A stretch of 64,000 nucleotides of DNA from CAZGUG01 sp964625335 (GCA_964625335.1 CAZVBE010000004.1:69577-133576); one strand, 5' to 3'; positions 44,503 through 53,436 are shown, counted from the stretch's first letter. Notes: a model not told the origin generated them from the sequence alone. A program made the numbers and translations.

Positions 44503-45159
44503 ATGTACATTCCGATTAAAATTGGCGAAAAACTCTGTATAGCTTTAGCCGGTAAAAATGCGAAGGATATAGGATTGCCGGTGAGTCAGCTAATAGAAAA
44601 TTGCGGAACCGGTAAGTTTGTAATAGCCATGCCAATTTTGAAGGGGAGGCTGGTTCCATTACATATAGGCAGCGAAATTAAACTTGTGTATTACAGGAAG
44701 AACGGCATATATAGTTTTAGAGCAAAGATTACAGGAAGGAAAGGAGGAAGACTCCCGAATTTAAGGATACAGGCCCTGTCGCCTCCCAACAAAAACCAGC
44801 GGAGAGATTACTTCAGATTGAACATGGTTTTGACGACAAATGTATTTTATAAGCCCGAACCTGAAAGCCAGAGACTTTCAAATATAAAATGCGTTACCCT
44901 GGATATTAGCGCCGGAGGCCTTAGATTGGCTTCAAACGTTGAAATAAAAAAAGATGACTATATTATATGTGAAATAAACATTATGGATAAAGTCCTGTCG
45001 ATAAATGGCAGAACAGTAAGAAGTACTGCCGTCTATAATGAAGAATATGAATATGAAATCGGGGTACAGTTTATAGGATTACATGAAAAAACAAGATCGG
45101 AGCTTATAAGCTTTATATTTGAGGAGGAAAGAAAACTTAAAAGAAAAGGGCTGATATAG
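44503..45159 (+). CDS. PilZ-domain cyclic-di-GMP receptor (YpfA/DgrA-like)
   Basis: A 218-residue protein with an N-terminal YcgR-like domain (about 1-95) and a C-terminal PilZ domain. Both ligand-binding motifs are intact: R101-x3-R105 (RRDYFR) and D134-x-S-x2-G (DISAGG). Relatives (YcgR, DgrA, YpfA) bind cyclic-di-GMP and slow or stop the motor, partly through MotA. Being inside the flagellar operon makes a motor-brake role likely, though this is inference. TAAAAATG start is 22 bases after flhG, with GGCAGGGATCAG upstream. Confidence 0.9.
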   Translation: MYIPIKIGEKLCIALAGKNAKDIGLPVSQLIENCGTGKFVIAMPILKGRLVPLHIGSEIKLVYYRKNGIYSFRAKITGRKGGRLPNLRIQALSPPNKNQRRDYFRLNMVLTTNVFYKPEPESQRLSNIKCVTLDISAGGLRLASNVEIKKDDYIICEINIMDKVLSINGRTVRSTAVYNEEYEYEIGVQFIGLHEKTRSELISFIFEEERKLKRKGLI

Positions 45160-46218
45160 TTGCACAAAATAAGAGTTATGATAGTAGACGATTCAGCTTT
45201 TATGAGACAGCTTATTGATAGAATTTTGGCAAAGCATGAAGCCGTAGAGGTCGTCGCAAGGGCCGGAAATGGGATGGAAGCCCTGGAGAAAATCAAACAA
45301 AATAAAGTGGATGTAATAACAATGGATGTGGAGATGCCCGGTATGAACGGGCTGGAGGCTTTAAAACAGATTATGAGTACAAAACCAACCCCCATAGTAA
45401 TGATAAGCAGTTTTACCAAAAACGGGGCGATGGAGACCATAGAAGCATTAAACGTAGGAGCTGTTGATTTTATTACCAAGCCTTCAAATATACTTGATTT
45501 AGGCACAAGACAATTTGAAACCGAGCTTATAGAAAAGATAACCGTTGCTTACAAGGCAAGGCTGAAAAGCTGTACACCCTACAGGCAGTCGAATGAAAGG
45601 GTATACGGGGATGCAGGGATAGGCAGTTCGCCCATAAGAAGCTTAATTGCAGTTGGTGCTTCAACGGGAGGCCCCAGGGCGCTGCAGGAGGTAGTGCCGG
45701 TAATACCCGGATGTTTGGAGGGTGCAGTACTGATTGTACAGCACATGCCTCCGGAGTTTACCAAATCCCTGGCCGAAAGGTTGGATACATTAAGCCAGAT
45801 AAGGGTGAAGGAGGCGGAGAATGGAGAGATAATAAAATCAGGATACTGCTATATAGCGCCGGGGGGGCTGCACATGCGGGTTATACAGGGAAAAAGGGAC
45901 AGGGAATATCTGATAAAGCTGGACAGGGGAGAACCTGTTTCAGGACACAGGCCTTCGGTGAATGTATTGTTCGAATCCTTAAGCATGGTTGATATTGAAA
46001 AGGCTGTGGCTGTCATAATGACTGGTATGGGAAGCGATGGTGCCCGGGGTATCGAAAAGCTGAAGCAGGAGCGAGGATGGATGACAATCGCACAGGATGA
46101 AGATACCTCGGTTGTGTTTGGGATGCCAGGTTCTGCCATAAAGCTTGGGGCCATAGACAAGATAACAGCCCTTTGTAATATCGGAAAAGAAATACTGAAA
46201 AGTCTGGAGGTGTCGTGA
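45160..46218 (+). CDS. cheB: Chemotaxis methylesterase CheB
   Basis: Response regulator plus protein-glutamate methylesterase/deamidase acting on chemoreceptors; 352 residues. The receiver domain has phospho-acceptor D56 (TMDVEMPGMNG). The effector domain has the catalytic triad S168 (GASTGGP), H195 (VQHMPPEFT) and D293 (MGSDGARG). The start is TTG, immediately after the stop of the PilZ gene; no in-frame ATG lies nearby. The partner methyltransferase gene cheR is not in this window. Confidence 0.96.
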   Translation: MHKIRVMIVDDSAFMRQLIDRILAKHEAVEVVARAGNGMEALEKIKQNKVDVITMDVEMPGMNGLEALKQIMSTKPTPIVMISSFTKNGAMETIEALNVGAVDFITKPSNILDLGTRQFETELIEKITVAYKARLKSCTPYRQSNERVYGDAGIGSSPIRSLIAVGASTGGPRALQEVVPVIPGCLEGAVLIVQHMPPEFTKSLAERLDTLSQIRVKEAENGEIIKSGYCYIAPGGLHMRVIQGKRDREYLIKLDRGEPVSGHRPSVNVLFESLSMVDIEKAVAVIMTGMGSDGARGIEKLKQERGWMTIAQDEDTSVVFGMPGSAIKLGAIDKITALCNIGKEILKSLEVS

Positions 46219-46219
46219 C

Positions 46220-48196
46220 GTGGACCCAAATCAATTCCTGGATATTTTCCTGGAAGAATCAAACGAGCACTTGGAAAGTCTGGGTAACTGTCTGCTTGAA
46301 TTGGAGAAATCCCCGAAGGATAAGGAAACGTTGGACGAGATATTTAGGGTATCCCATACCCTTAAGGGCATGGCTGGTACTATGGGGTTTAACAGGACCG
46401 CAGAGCTTACCCATGAAATGGAAAACCTTCTGGATGCGATCAGAAAACAAAAAATTAATGTGGATACGGGTCTGATAGATCTTTTGTTTGAATGCCTTGA
46501 CGGTTTGCAGGTCTATATTAATACAATTGCCGTAGAGGGAGCCGAGGGGGACAATGACACGTCATTATTGGTAAATCGGTTACAAAGAATTCTAAACCCG
46601 GAAGAAGCCAATAAGAAGACGCAGAGTGCGGATGTTAATGAGGATGTAGAGCTTAACACCCATGAAACAGGGGTTGTCAGCAAGGCTAAACAACAGGGGT
46701 TCAACTGTTATATAATACAGGTGAGGCTGGATAAAAGCTGTATGCTCAAAGCCGCAAGGGCCTTTATAATATTTAATACCCTTGAAAAAAAAGGTGACAT
46801 AATTAAATCCGTTCCGAGTGTTGAAGATATAGAAGACGAAAGGTTTAATGATTTAATAAAAATGGTTCTTATAAGCAACAGCAGTATAGACGAAGTCAGA
46901 GACAGTCTTAACTCAATTTCTGAGATCGCCGGGGTAGAAATACGGGAAACCGGTATTCCCGACGAGATTGATAATTTTTGTATTGAAGAGGAGCATGGAG
47001 ATGCTGCCGGGGCAGATTCCGGACAAACAAACCTTACAAAAAAAAGCATCACCGGGAAAACCGTCAGAGTTGATATCGACAGGCTGGACAATCTGATGAA
47101 CCTGGTCAGCGAATTGATAATCATCAAAACACGGCTGGAGGAGAATAAGGATAACCATGAAAATTCCAATAACGTAGAAGCTCTCGAGTATTTGGAGAGA
47201 ATTACAACCAACCTTCATGATGCTGTGATGAAAGTAAGGATGGTGCCAATAGAAAGGGTATTTAACAGATTTCCCAGGATGGTAAGGGACCTGTCAAAGG
47301 ACCTTGGCAAGGAAATTAAACTTTCGATGTACGGAGAAGAGACAGAGGTTGACAGGACCGTTATTGATGAAATAGGAGACCCGTTAATACACCTGATACG
47401 AAACTCGATAGACCACGGGATTGAGCAGGTGGAGGCAAGGAGACAGCTTGGAAAACCAGTAGAGGGAAAGGTAACCCTCAGGGCCTTTCATGACGGAAAT
47501 ACGGTGGTCATAGAAGTGGAAGACGATGGCAAGGGGATAGATGTAGGTAAAATAGCCAAGAAGGCAATTGAATTGGATATACACAGCCGGCAGGAGGTTG
47601 AACAGATTAGCAGTGAAGAACTGGTAGGACTGATTTTTTCTCCCGGTTTTAGTACCGCCAACGGTGTTTCTGACCTTTCAGGCCGGGGTGTCGGGCTTGA
47701 TGTAGTTAAAACAAAGATTGAATCTCTTGGTGGAATGGTGGAGGTAGAAAGCAACCCGGATACAGGAACCAAGTTTATTATCAGACTACCGTTAACGCTG
47801 GCTATTATACAGGCGCTGCTTGTCAATATAGGAACCGAGAACTATGCAATCCCGTTAAACTCCATAAAGGAGATAGTAACGATGGAGCATTCCGGGATAA
47901 AAAATGTACAGGACAGGGAAGTAGTACTGCTAAGGGGTGACCTGCTGCCTGTTATAAGGCTCGGCAAAGAACTTGATGCAGAAGACAAGCCAAATAAAGA
48001 AAGCCAGATGACGGTGGTGGTGGTCAAAAAAGGCGATAGATTAGCAGGAATGGTAGTTGACGGTCTAATTGGCCAACAGGAAATCGTAATAAAGTCCCTC
48101 GGGAAATACCTTGTGGGAATTAAGCATATTGCCGGAGCGACAATACTAGGCGACGGACGGGTTTCATTAATTCTGGATACAAATCAATTTTTCTAG
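46220..48196 (+). CDS. cheA: Chemotaxis histidine kinase CheA
   Basis: Receptor-coupled histidine kinase, 658 residues. P1 carries the phospho-accepting H46 (RVSHTLKGMAGTMGF). A P2 domain for CheY/CheB docking follows at about 155-255, then P3 dimerisation (VRVDIDRLDNLMNLVSELII), P4 ATPase with N-box LIHLIRNSIDHGIE, G1 VEDDGKGID and G2 GRGVGLDVVK, and the CheW-like P5. GTG start one base after the cheB stop, behind GGAGGTG. Confidence 0.97.
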   Translation: MDPNQFLDIFLEESNEHLESLGNCLLELEKSPKDKETLDEIFRVSHTLKGMAGTMGFNRTAELTHEMENLLDAIRKQKINVDTGLIDLLFECLDGLQVYINTIAVEGAEGDNDTSLLVNRLQRILNPEEANKKTQSADVNEDVELNTHETGVVSKAKQQGFNCYIIQVRLDKSCMLKAARAFIIFNTLEKKGDIIKSVPSVEDIEDERFNDLIKMVLISNSSIDEVRDSLNSISEIAGVEIRETGIPDEIDNFCIEEEHGDAAGADSGQTNLTKKSITGKTVRVDIDRLDNLMNLVSELIIIKTRLEENKDNHENSNNVEALEYLERITTNLHDAVMKVRMVPIERVFNRFPRMVRDLSKDLGKEIKLSMYGEETEVDRTVIDEIGDPLIHLIRNSIDHGIEQVEARRQLGKPVEGKVTLRAFHDGNTVVIEVEDDGKGIDVGKIAKKAIELDIHSRQEVEQISSEELVGLIFSPGFSTANGVSDLSGRGVGLDVVKTKIESLGGMVEVESNPDTGTKFIIRLPLTLAIIQALLVNIGTENYAIPLNSIKEIVTMEHSGIKNVQDREVVLLRGDLLPVIRLGKELDAEDKPNKESQMTVVVVKKGDRLAGMVVDGLIGQQEIVIKSLGKYLVGIKHIAGATILGDGRVSLILDTNQFF

Positions 48197-48214
48197 CGAT
48201 AAGGGGTGGTTTTG

Positions 48215-48640
48215 ATGGCTGAAAAACAGTATGTGGTTTTTGATATCAATGGGCAGGAGTTTGCAATAGACATAAACAGGGTAAAAACAATAGAAAAGAT
48301 TACTCCGGTAACACGGGTTCCGGGAGCCCAGGACTTCATAATAGGGGTTATAAACCTAAGGGGCGAGGTAATACCTGTTGTGGATATGAGAAAGAGAATG
48401 GATATGGAGCCCAGGGAATTTGACGATGAGAGCAGGATTATAATTGTCACAGTAAATGAAATGGAAGTAGGAATGACAGCCGATTCCGCCACCGAGGTAA
48501 TTAACATTGAGGACGAACACATAGACAACAACCTGGATTTTACACGGAATATCGAGCACAGCTTTGTTGAAGGGGTGGGGAAAGCCGATAACAGGATAGT
48601 GGTAATACTAAATCTTGAAAAAATACTTAGAATCGATTAG
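48215..48640 (+). CDS. cheW: Chemotaxis coupling protein CheW
   Basis: Adaptor joining chemoreceptors and CheA; 141 residues. KQYVVFDINGQEFAIDINRV, ITPVTRVPGAQDFIIGVINL and RGEVIPVVDMRKR are typical. ATG 48215 is taken, since the GTG at 48206 lies in the GGGGTGG ribosome binding site. It directly follows cheA. Confidence 0.96.
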   Translation: MAEKQYVVFDINGQEFAIDINRVKTIEKITPVTRVPGAQDFIIGVINLRGEVIPVVDMRKRMDMEPREFDDESRIIIVTVNEMEVGMTADSATEVINIEDEHIDNNLDFTRNIEHSFVEGVGKADNRIVVILNLEKILRID

Positions 48641-48659
48641 TTGACTGGGGGTGCGGCTT

Positions 48660-49274
48660 ATGACAATAAACTATGACAATCTTAATTCTATACAGATAGA
48701 CGTATTCAAAGAACTTGGCAACATTGGGGCAGGCAATGCAGTGACCGCCCTGTCAAAGATGCTGAATAAAAAGGTCAATATGGAGGTTCCAAAGGTCAGA
48801 ATACTGGAATTCAAGGAAGTGGCGGAAATACTGGGCGGAGCAGAAATACCGGTGGCAGGGATATACTTCCGCGTACAGGGAGATATTTCCGGGAACATTA
48901 TGTTCCTTATACCCACGGATTCCTCAAGGATTCTTCTGGATATGCTGATGGGACCCTATCGGGACGGAAATGAATTTGGCGAAATGGATAAATCTGCTCT
49001 TGAAGAAATAGGCAATATTCTTGCCGGATCCTACATATCCTCTTTATCTACGCTGACCGACATGAAAATTAAAATATCAGTACCTGCCCTTGCCATTGAC
49101 ATGGTAGGTGCTGTATTAAGCGTTCCGATAATCCAATTCGGTCAGATGGGGGACAGCGTAATGCTTATTGAAACACAGTTTTTTCAAGGAGACACACAGG
49201 TTAAGGGTTACTTTTTACTTATCCCCGATGTGGATTCCTTTACTAAACTATTGGAAAAGTTAGGAGTAGCATAA
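48660..49274 (+). CDS. cheC: CheY-P phosphatase CheC
   Basis: CheY-P phosphatase and partner of CheD; 204 residues. Two active-site helices with E-x2-N are present: FKELGNIGAGNAVTALSKML and LEEIGNILAGSYISSLSTLT. This gives the adaptation loop known from Bacillus, with CheC-CheD binding. ATG 48660 chosen over GTG 48651, with GGGGGTG upstream. Confidence 0.95.
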   Translation: MTINYDNLNSIQIDVFKELGNIGAGNAVTALSKMLNKKVNMEVPKVRILEFKEVAEILGGAEIPVAGIYFRVQGDISGNIMFLIPTDSSRILLDMLMGPYRDGNEFGEMDKSALEEIGNILAGSYISSLSTLTDMKIKISVPALAIDMVGAVLSVPIIQFGQMGDSVMLIETQFFQGDTQVKGYFLLIPDVDSFTKLLEKLGVA

Positions 49275-49276
49275 CT

Positions 49277-49765
49277 ATGACAGCGAACGTTACAAAGATA
49301 GGTATGGCCGAAGTGTGCACAGCAAATCACCCAGCTGTCCTTGTAACCTTAGGCCTTGGTTCATGTGTAGGTATATGCCTGTACGATAAAACAAAAAAAA
49401 TCGTAGGAATGGCGCATATTATGCTGCCTTCCAGTAAGGACATTAAGAATAACAGCAACAGAGCCAAGTTTGCGGATACCGCAGTGGAATTATTGATAAC
49501 CGGCATGGTCAAATATGGTGCAGAGAGGCGCAGGATTACCGCTAAAATCGCCGGTGGCGCACAAATGTTTTCCTTTAGCTCGGCAAATGAGCTTATGAGG
49601 ATAGGGGAACGAAACGTCCATGCGGTCAGGGAAGAATTAAAACGTCTGACAATCCCTATACTGGCTGAGGATGTTGGCGGCAATTACGGCAGAACCATAG
49701 AATTTTATTCGGAAAACGGGGCCTTGGGCGTAAAAACCATAGGTCACGGAATCAGTGTAATATAG
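49277..49765 (+). CDS. cheD: Chemoreceptor glutamine deamidase CheD
   Basis: Deamidates glutamines of chemoreceptors; 162 residues. The catalytic cysteine is C30 (LGLGSCVGICLYD) and the histidine H47 (GMAHIMLP); the threonine of the C-H-T triad is in the LGLGSC neighbourhood and not assigned. Follows cheC with two bases between. TAGGAGTAGC precedes the ATG. Confidence 0.95.
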   Translation: MTANVTKIGMAEVCTANHPAVLVTLGLGSCVGICLYDKTKKIVGMAHIMLPSSKDIKNNSNRAKFADTAVELLITGMVKYGAERRRITAKIAGGAQMFSFSSANELMRIGERNVHAVREELKRLTIPILAEDVGGNYGRTIEFYSENGALGVKTIGHGISVI

Positions 49766-49775
49766 GTGATAAACA

Positions 49776-50072
49776 ATGATGAGAATAAAAAGAATACCAC
49801 AATACTTTTCGTTAATGGCTGTAATACTGACAATAATAGTATCCCTGTTGAACAGGATAAGCTTAGTAAGGGCTATCTGCAGAATTCTACCGGCAGCTTT
49901 GATCTTCTATATGCTGGGCCTTTGTATTTCAAGGATGCTTATAAAGGACATGAGCACTAAGCCCCAACCACCCGGGAGTATTGATTTGATAGCTGATAAC
50001 GATGAAGAGTTTGCAGAGCTTGATCTACCAATTATTAATGAATCTGAAAACGAAGTTATTGGCAGGGGGTAG
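49776..50072 (+). CDS. Small membrane protein between cheD and sigD
   Basis: A 98-residue protein I cannot name. Two hydrophobic segments (about 12-29 and 38-55) form a membrane hairpin with a short basic loop. The C-terminal 40 residues are acidic (IADNDEEFAELDLPIINESE) and probably cytoplasmic. ATAGGTGATAAAC lies before the first of two ATGs. The overlapping 64-codon frame starting at 49766 has no membrane pattern and a weaker start. It is likely conserved among clostridial fla operons at this site, which a search would test. Confidence 0.65.
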   Translation: MMRIKRIPQYFSLMAVILTIIVSLLNRISLVRAICRILPAALIFYMLGLCISRMLIKDMSTKPQPPGSIDLIADNDEEFAELDLPIINESENEVIGRG

Positions 50073-50077
50073 ACTGT

Positions 50078-50848
50078 ATGGATATAAAAAAGGCGTGGCT
50101 GGAATATAAAAAAAGCGGTGACCGTCAGGTAAAGAATATTTTGATAAACAACTATATTCCATTGGTACAGATAACCGCAGGCCGTCTGAAGAGCACCATA
50201 ACATCCGGCAGTGTTGAAATGGATGACCTGATAAGCTATGGAGTTCTCGGACTGCTTGATGCTATAGATAAATTTGATTTAGAAAAGAACGTAAAATTTG
50301 AGACCTATGCGCAAATGAGAATACGCGGGTCGATGATAGACCAGTTGAGAAAGAACGATTGGGCGCCCAGATCAATGAGGCAGAAAGCAAAGCAGATAGA
50401 AAACGCATACAGGGAATTGGAGAACAAATTTGGCAGGAATCCTACCGATGAAGAGGTGGCTGAACTTATTGGCATAGAAACCGATGAGTTCCTCGAATTG
50501 CTTGGACAGGTAAGTACACTGTCAATGGTTTCCCTTGAAGAGATGCTGGAAAACAAGATGGAGGCCAGGGTTGGCGCAATAAGCAGGGAAGGAGAAGATT
50601 TCCGGATAAGTGAACCTGAAAGGCTGGCCCAGGCGAAGGAAATGAAGAGGATTTTAAAACAGGCAATCGATGAACTTCCGGAGAGAGAAAAACTGATTAT
50701 TACATTATACTATTTTGAGGAACTTACATACAAGGAAATCGGGATTATCCTGTCTGTCTCGGAGTCAAGAGTATCCCAACTGCATACAAAGGCAGTTATG
50801 CGAATGCGAAACAGTCTTTCGGAACATAGAAGGGATTTATCTATATAG
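50078..50848 (+). CDS. sigD: Flagellar sigma factor (FliA/SigD)
   Basis: Sigma-28 family RNA polymerase subunit for late flagellar and chemotaxis genes; 256 residues. Region 2 (DDLISYGVLGLLDAIDKFD, KFETYAQMRIRGSMIDQLR), region 3 and region 4 (LPEREKLIITLYYFEELTYK, SVSESRVSQLHTKAVMRMR) are clear. The anti-sigma factor FlgM is not encoded here. It lies 5 bases after the small membrane protein, near the end of the operon as in Bacillus. Confidence 0.97.
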   Translation: MDIKKAWLEYKKSGDRQVKNILINNYIPLVQITAGRLKSTITSGSVEMDDLISYGVLGLLDAIDKFDLEKNVKFETYAQMRIRGSMIDQLRKNDWAPRSMRQKAKQIENAYRELENKFGRNPTDEEVAELIGIETDEFLELLGQVSTLSMVSLEEMLENKMEARVGAISREGEDFRISEPERLAQAKEMKRILKQAIDELPEREKLIITLYYFEELTYKEIGIILSVSESRVSQLHTKAVMRMRNSLSEHRRDLSI

Positions 50849-50860
50849 GGGGTGGAGGTT

Positions 50861-52627
50861 ATGTTATTTGAGGGGAAAACAATGGATGAAGCCGTAAAAA
50901 AAGGACTTGAGCATTTCGGAATAACAAGGGAACTGGCTAAAATCACTGTATTAAAGGAAGGAAAAACCTTTAAGGGCATTTGCATTGAAAAGTTCTCAGT
51001 TGATATAGCACCGAAGCCGAATTTGGAATTCGCAGTGGATGGAAGTTATAAGCTTGTGTACAAAGATGACGGGGTATATATAGAAATAAACCCGCCGATT
51101 GGAAACGGCAGAAAAATAAAGCTTGAAGACGTTAGGGAAAGGCTTGCCTACAAAAAAGTAACGGATATAGACGAAACAGCTGTAGCCGAGGCAGTAGAAA
51201 CAACGAAGAATAATACTTTCAAAATTGCCCCGTCTCAGCAGGAAATTGAATTCGATGCCTCCCTGACAGTTGAAGTGAGCAGGGATGGAAGCGAAGCCTA
51301 TGCCACAATGATACCTCCGGACGGAGGGAAACCCCTGACTTTGGAAAAAGCTGCGGAAATACTTAAAAGTAATGGAGTTGTAGCCGGCATTCATCAAAAA
51401 AGCCTGCAGGAAATGATAACAGAAAATATTTATGGTATACCAAGACAGATAGCCGCATCCCTGCAACCAACAGATGGAGAAAACGGTTATGTGGAATACA
51501 AGGTTGATATAAACAGAAAAACAAATCTTAATGTCGAAGAAGACGGCAGCGTGAATTTCCACGAGCTGGGGCTCATAGAGAACGTAAGAAAAGACCAGGT
51601 CCTGGCTAATATTTTTCCACCTACCGAGGGAAAGGATGGACAGGATGTAAGGGGGAATACCTTAAAGGCAAAGGACGGTATCCCGGCAAAACTTCCAAAG
51701 GGAAAGAATACCGAGTTAACCGAAGATAAGCAAAGATTAATAGCATTAATAGACGGACAGGTTAGCGTAACCAATGGGGTAATAAACATTCTTCCAATAT
51801 ACGAAGTAAAAGGCAACGTTGACAACTCCACAGGCAATATCAAATTTGTGGGGAAGGTTATAATACGGGGTAATGTATTAACGGGGTTTGAAATAGACGC
51901 CGAAGGGAATATTGAAGTGGATGGGGTGGTGGAAGGAGCAAAGCTGAAATCGGGCGGCGATATAATACTAAAAAGAGGAGTCCAGGGCAGCGGCAGGGGA
52001 GTACTAATGTGTGAAGGGAATCTGGCTTCCAAATTTATAGAAAATTGTACCGTTATAGCGGGGGGAGATGTAATAGCCGAAGCTATAATGCACAGCAATG
52101 TAAGCAGCAAAGCGAAGATACATGTAAAGGGTAAAAAGGGGCTGCTGGTTGGAGGTATTACATCTGCAAGGAATGAAATCAGAGCCAGGACAATCGGTTC
52201 GCATATGGCAACCTTAACACAGGTTGAAGTGGGCGTGGATCCGCAAATGCGGCGGAACATAGAGATTGAAGGCAAAAGTCTCGAGAAGGAAAAGAAAACT
52301 CTGTCACAGGTGAATCTCAATATTGGACTGGTTGCCAAAATGGCAAAACAAGGTTATGTAACACAGGATAAAAAAATACTGCTCAAAAAAAGCGTGGCTT
52401 TGAAAGAACAACTGGAAAAAACCATAAGTCAGAGGGAAAAACTATTGGCTGAAATGAACAGTCAGCTAAACTATATTTCCAAAGGATGCGTGAAGGTGGA
52501 AAAAGCTGTTCATCCGGGGACCATAGTAAATATCGGCTCGTCCACCATGCATGTGAAGGATCTTATTGAGTACACGACCTTCTACCGGGAAGGCGGAGAA
52601 ATCAGGCTTGGTTCCTTTGAAGGATAA
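50861..52627 (+). CDS. fapA: FapA family (DUF342) protein
   Basis: A 588-residue protein of the flagellar assembly protein A family (DUF342). It starts with a Jag-N-like domain (FEGKTMDEAVKKGLEHFGIT), then DUF342 beta-helix repeats (about 200-430; VKGNVDNSTGNIKFVGKVII, GDIILKRGVQGSGRG) and a C-terminal coiled coil. Reported to bind the cell wall or to affect cell division in other bacteria; function here is uncertain. ATG 50861 with GGGGGTGGAGG upstream. It follows sigD directly. Confidence 0.87.
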   Translation: MLFEGKTMDEAVKKGLEHFGITRELAKITVLKEGKTFKGICIEKFSVDIAPKPNLEFAVDGSYKLVYKDDGVYIEINPPIGNGRKIKLEDVRERLAYKKVTDIDETAVAEAVETTKNNTFKIAPSQQEIEFDASLTVEVSRDGSEAYATMIPPDGGKPLTLEKAAEILKSNGVVAGIHQKSLQEMITENIYGIPRQIAASLQPTDGENGYVEYKVDINRKTNLNVEEDGSVNFHELGLIENVRKDQVLANIFPPTEGKDGQDVRGNTLKAKDGIPAKLPKGKNTELTEDKQRLIALIDGQVSVTNGVINILPIYEVKGNVDNSTGNIKFVGKVIIRGNVLTGFEIDAEGNIEVDGVVEGAKLKSGGDIILKRGVQGSGRGVLMCEGNLASKFIENCTVIAGGDVIAEAIMHSNVSSKAKIHVKGKKGLLVGGITSARNEIRARTIGSHMATLTQVEVGVDPQMRRNIEIEGKSLEKEKKTLSQVNLNIGLVAKMAKQGYVTQDKKILLKKSVALKEQLEKTISQREKLLAEMNSQLNYISKGCVKVEKAVHPGTIVNIGSSTMHVKDLIEYTTFYREGGEIRLGSFEG

Positions 52628-52641
52628 CGGGGGGTGGTTAT

Positions 52642-52944
52642 ATGACGGTAAGGTCTGTGGATCTCCAGGTGGTTGTACAAAAATCTGCCGAAATAATGAG
52701 AAGTCAACAGAATGAAAATTCAAAAACCCGACTCCAGCTTCAGCATCAGGCACAGCAGCTTCAGCAAAAAGGAGAAATCGATAACCGTCAGGTAAAAACA
52801 TTGCAAAGGCCTGACAAAAGCGCAATAAACGAAAACAAGGAACGGGGCGGCAAAAAGAGACAGAACAATGAAAAGGGCGGTAAAGCAAAAGAAGGGCGAC
52901 AGGAAAGTAAGGGCAGCGCTTCAACTATAGATATCAAGATATAA
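52642..52944 (+). CDS. Hydrophilic hypothetical protein
   Basis: A 100-residue protein I do not recognise. It is highly polar and glutamine/lysine rich (LQLQHQAQQLQQKGE, RGGKKRQNNEKGGKAKEG), with no membrane segment, and is probably largely disordered. Both ends look less random: MTVRSVDLQVVVQKSAEIMR at the start and STIDIKI at the end. GGGGGGTGG precedes ATG, and it lies 14 bases after fapA, so it should be translated. Confidence 0.6.
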   Translation: MTVRSVDLQVVVQKSAEIMRSQQNENSKTRLQLQHQAQQLQQKGEIDNRQVKTLQRPDKSAINENKERGGKKRQNNEKGGKAKEGRQESKGSASTIDIKI

Positions 52945-52958
52945 GAGGTGTACTATAA

Positions 52959-53405
52959 ATGAATTACTTACTGCTGTTTTTCGGTATAGGATTGGTAATA
53001 TTTGCACTAGGATTGTTTATACTGGACAGAAAAAAGACCAACTCTGAGATTAGGGATCTGGAAAGGGCCAATGCCCAAACCGAATACCTTATTGAGGAGT
53101 TAAACGAGCTTTCATCCATAATAATGGACGAAATGGAAAAGAAATATAATAAAATGCTGGATACATATCAAGAGTTGCTTTCGGTATCGGCAACAGAACA
53201 GCAGGAACAGGAAGAATCCGGACAGGATAAGGTGTTTAATGACCAAACCGGGATGAAGAATAAAAGGAAGAGCATAGTTGAGTTGCATAAATCGGGGATT
53301 TCTCCGTCGGAAATAGCAAGCAGAATTGGCATAGGTACAGGAGAGGTAGAATTGGTGCTGAGGTTTGCCGGACAGGAAGTTGGTAACAACACCTTCGCAA
53401 AATAA
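52959..53405 (+). CDS. SwrB-like membrane protein with C-terminal HTH
   Basis: A 148-residue protein with an N-terminal membrane helix (about 2-23), a coiled coil (about 26-75) and a C-terminal helix-turn-helix-like segment (VELHKSGISPSEIASRIGIG, then GEVELVLRFAG). The layout and the place between sigD and rpsB match Bacillus SwrB (YlxL), which helps activate the flagellar export gate. Homology is inferred from position and architecture only. Probably the last gene of the operon. Confidence 0.65.
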   Translation: MNYLLLFFGIGLVIFALGLFILDRKKTNSEIRDLERANAQTEYLIEELNELSSIIMDEMEKKYNKMLDTYQELLSVSATEQQEQEESGQDKVFNDQTGMKNKRKSIVELHKSGISPSEIASRIGIGTGEVELVLRFAGQEVGNNTFAK

Positions 53406-53407
53406 TA

Positions 53408-53436
53408 TTGCTAATAAATAGGAACTGTGGTATACT
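53408..53436 (+). promoter_or_regulatory. Promoter for rpsB-tsf
   Basis: -35 TTGCTA (53408-53413), 17-base spacer, -10 TATACT (53431-53436). It begins just after the swrB-like stop and gives the translation genes their own expression separate from the flagellar operon. Confidence 0.68.

Noticed and set aside
49766..49960. 64-codon frame starting right after cheD
   Set aside because: The overlapping 98-codon frame has membrane helices, better spacing to its ribosome binding site and reaches sigD.
51487..52338. 283-codon minus-strand frame over fapA
   Set aside because: Antisense of the DUF342 repeats; Ser/Thr/Pro-rich shadow composition.
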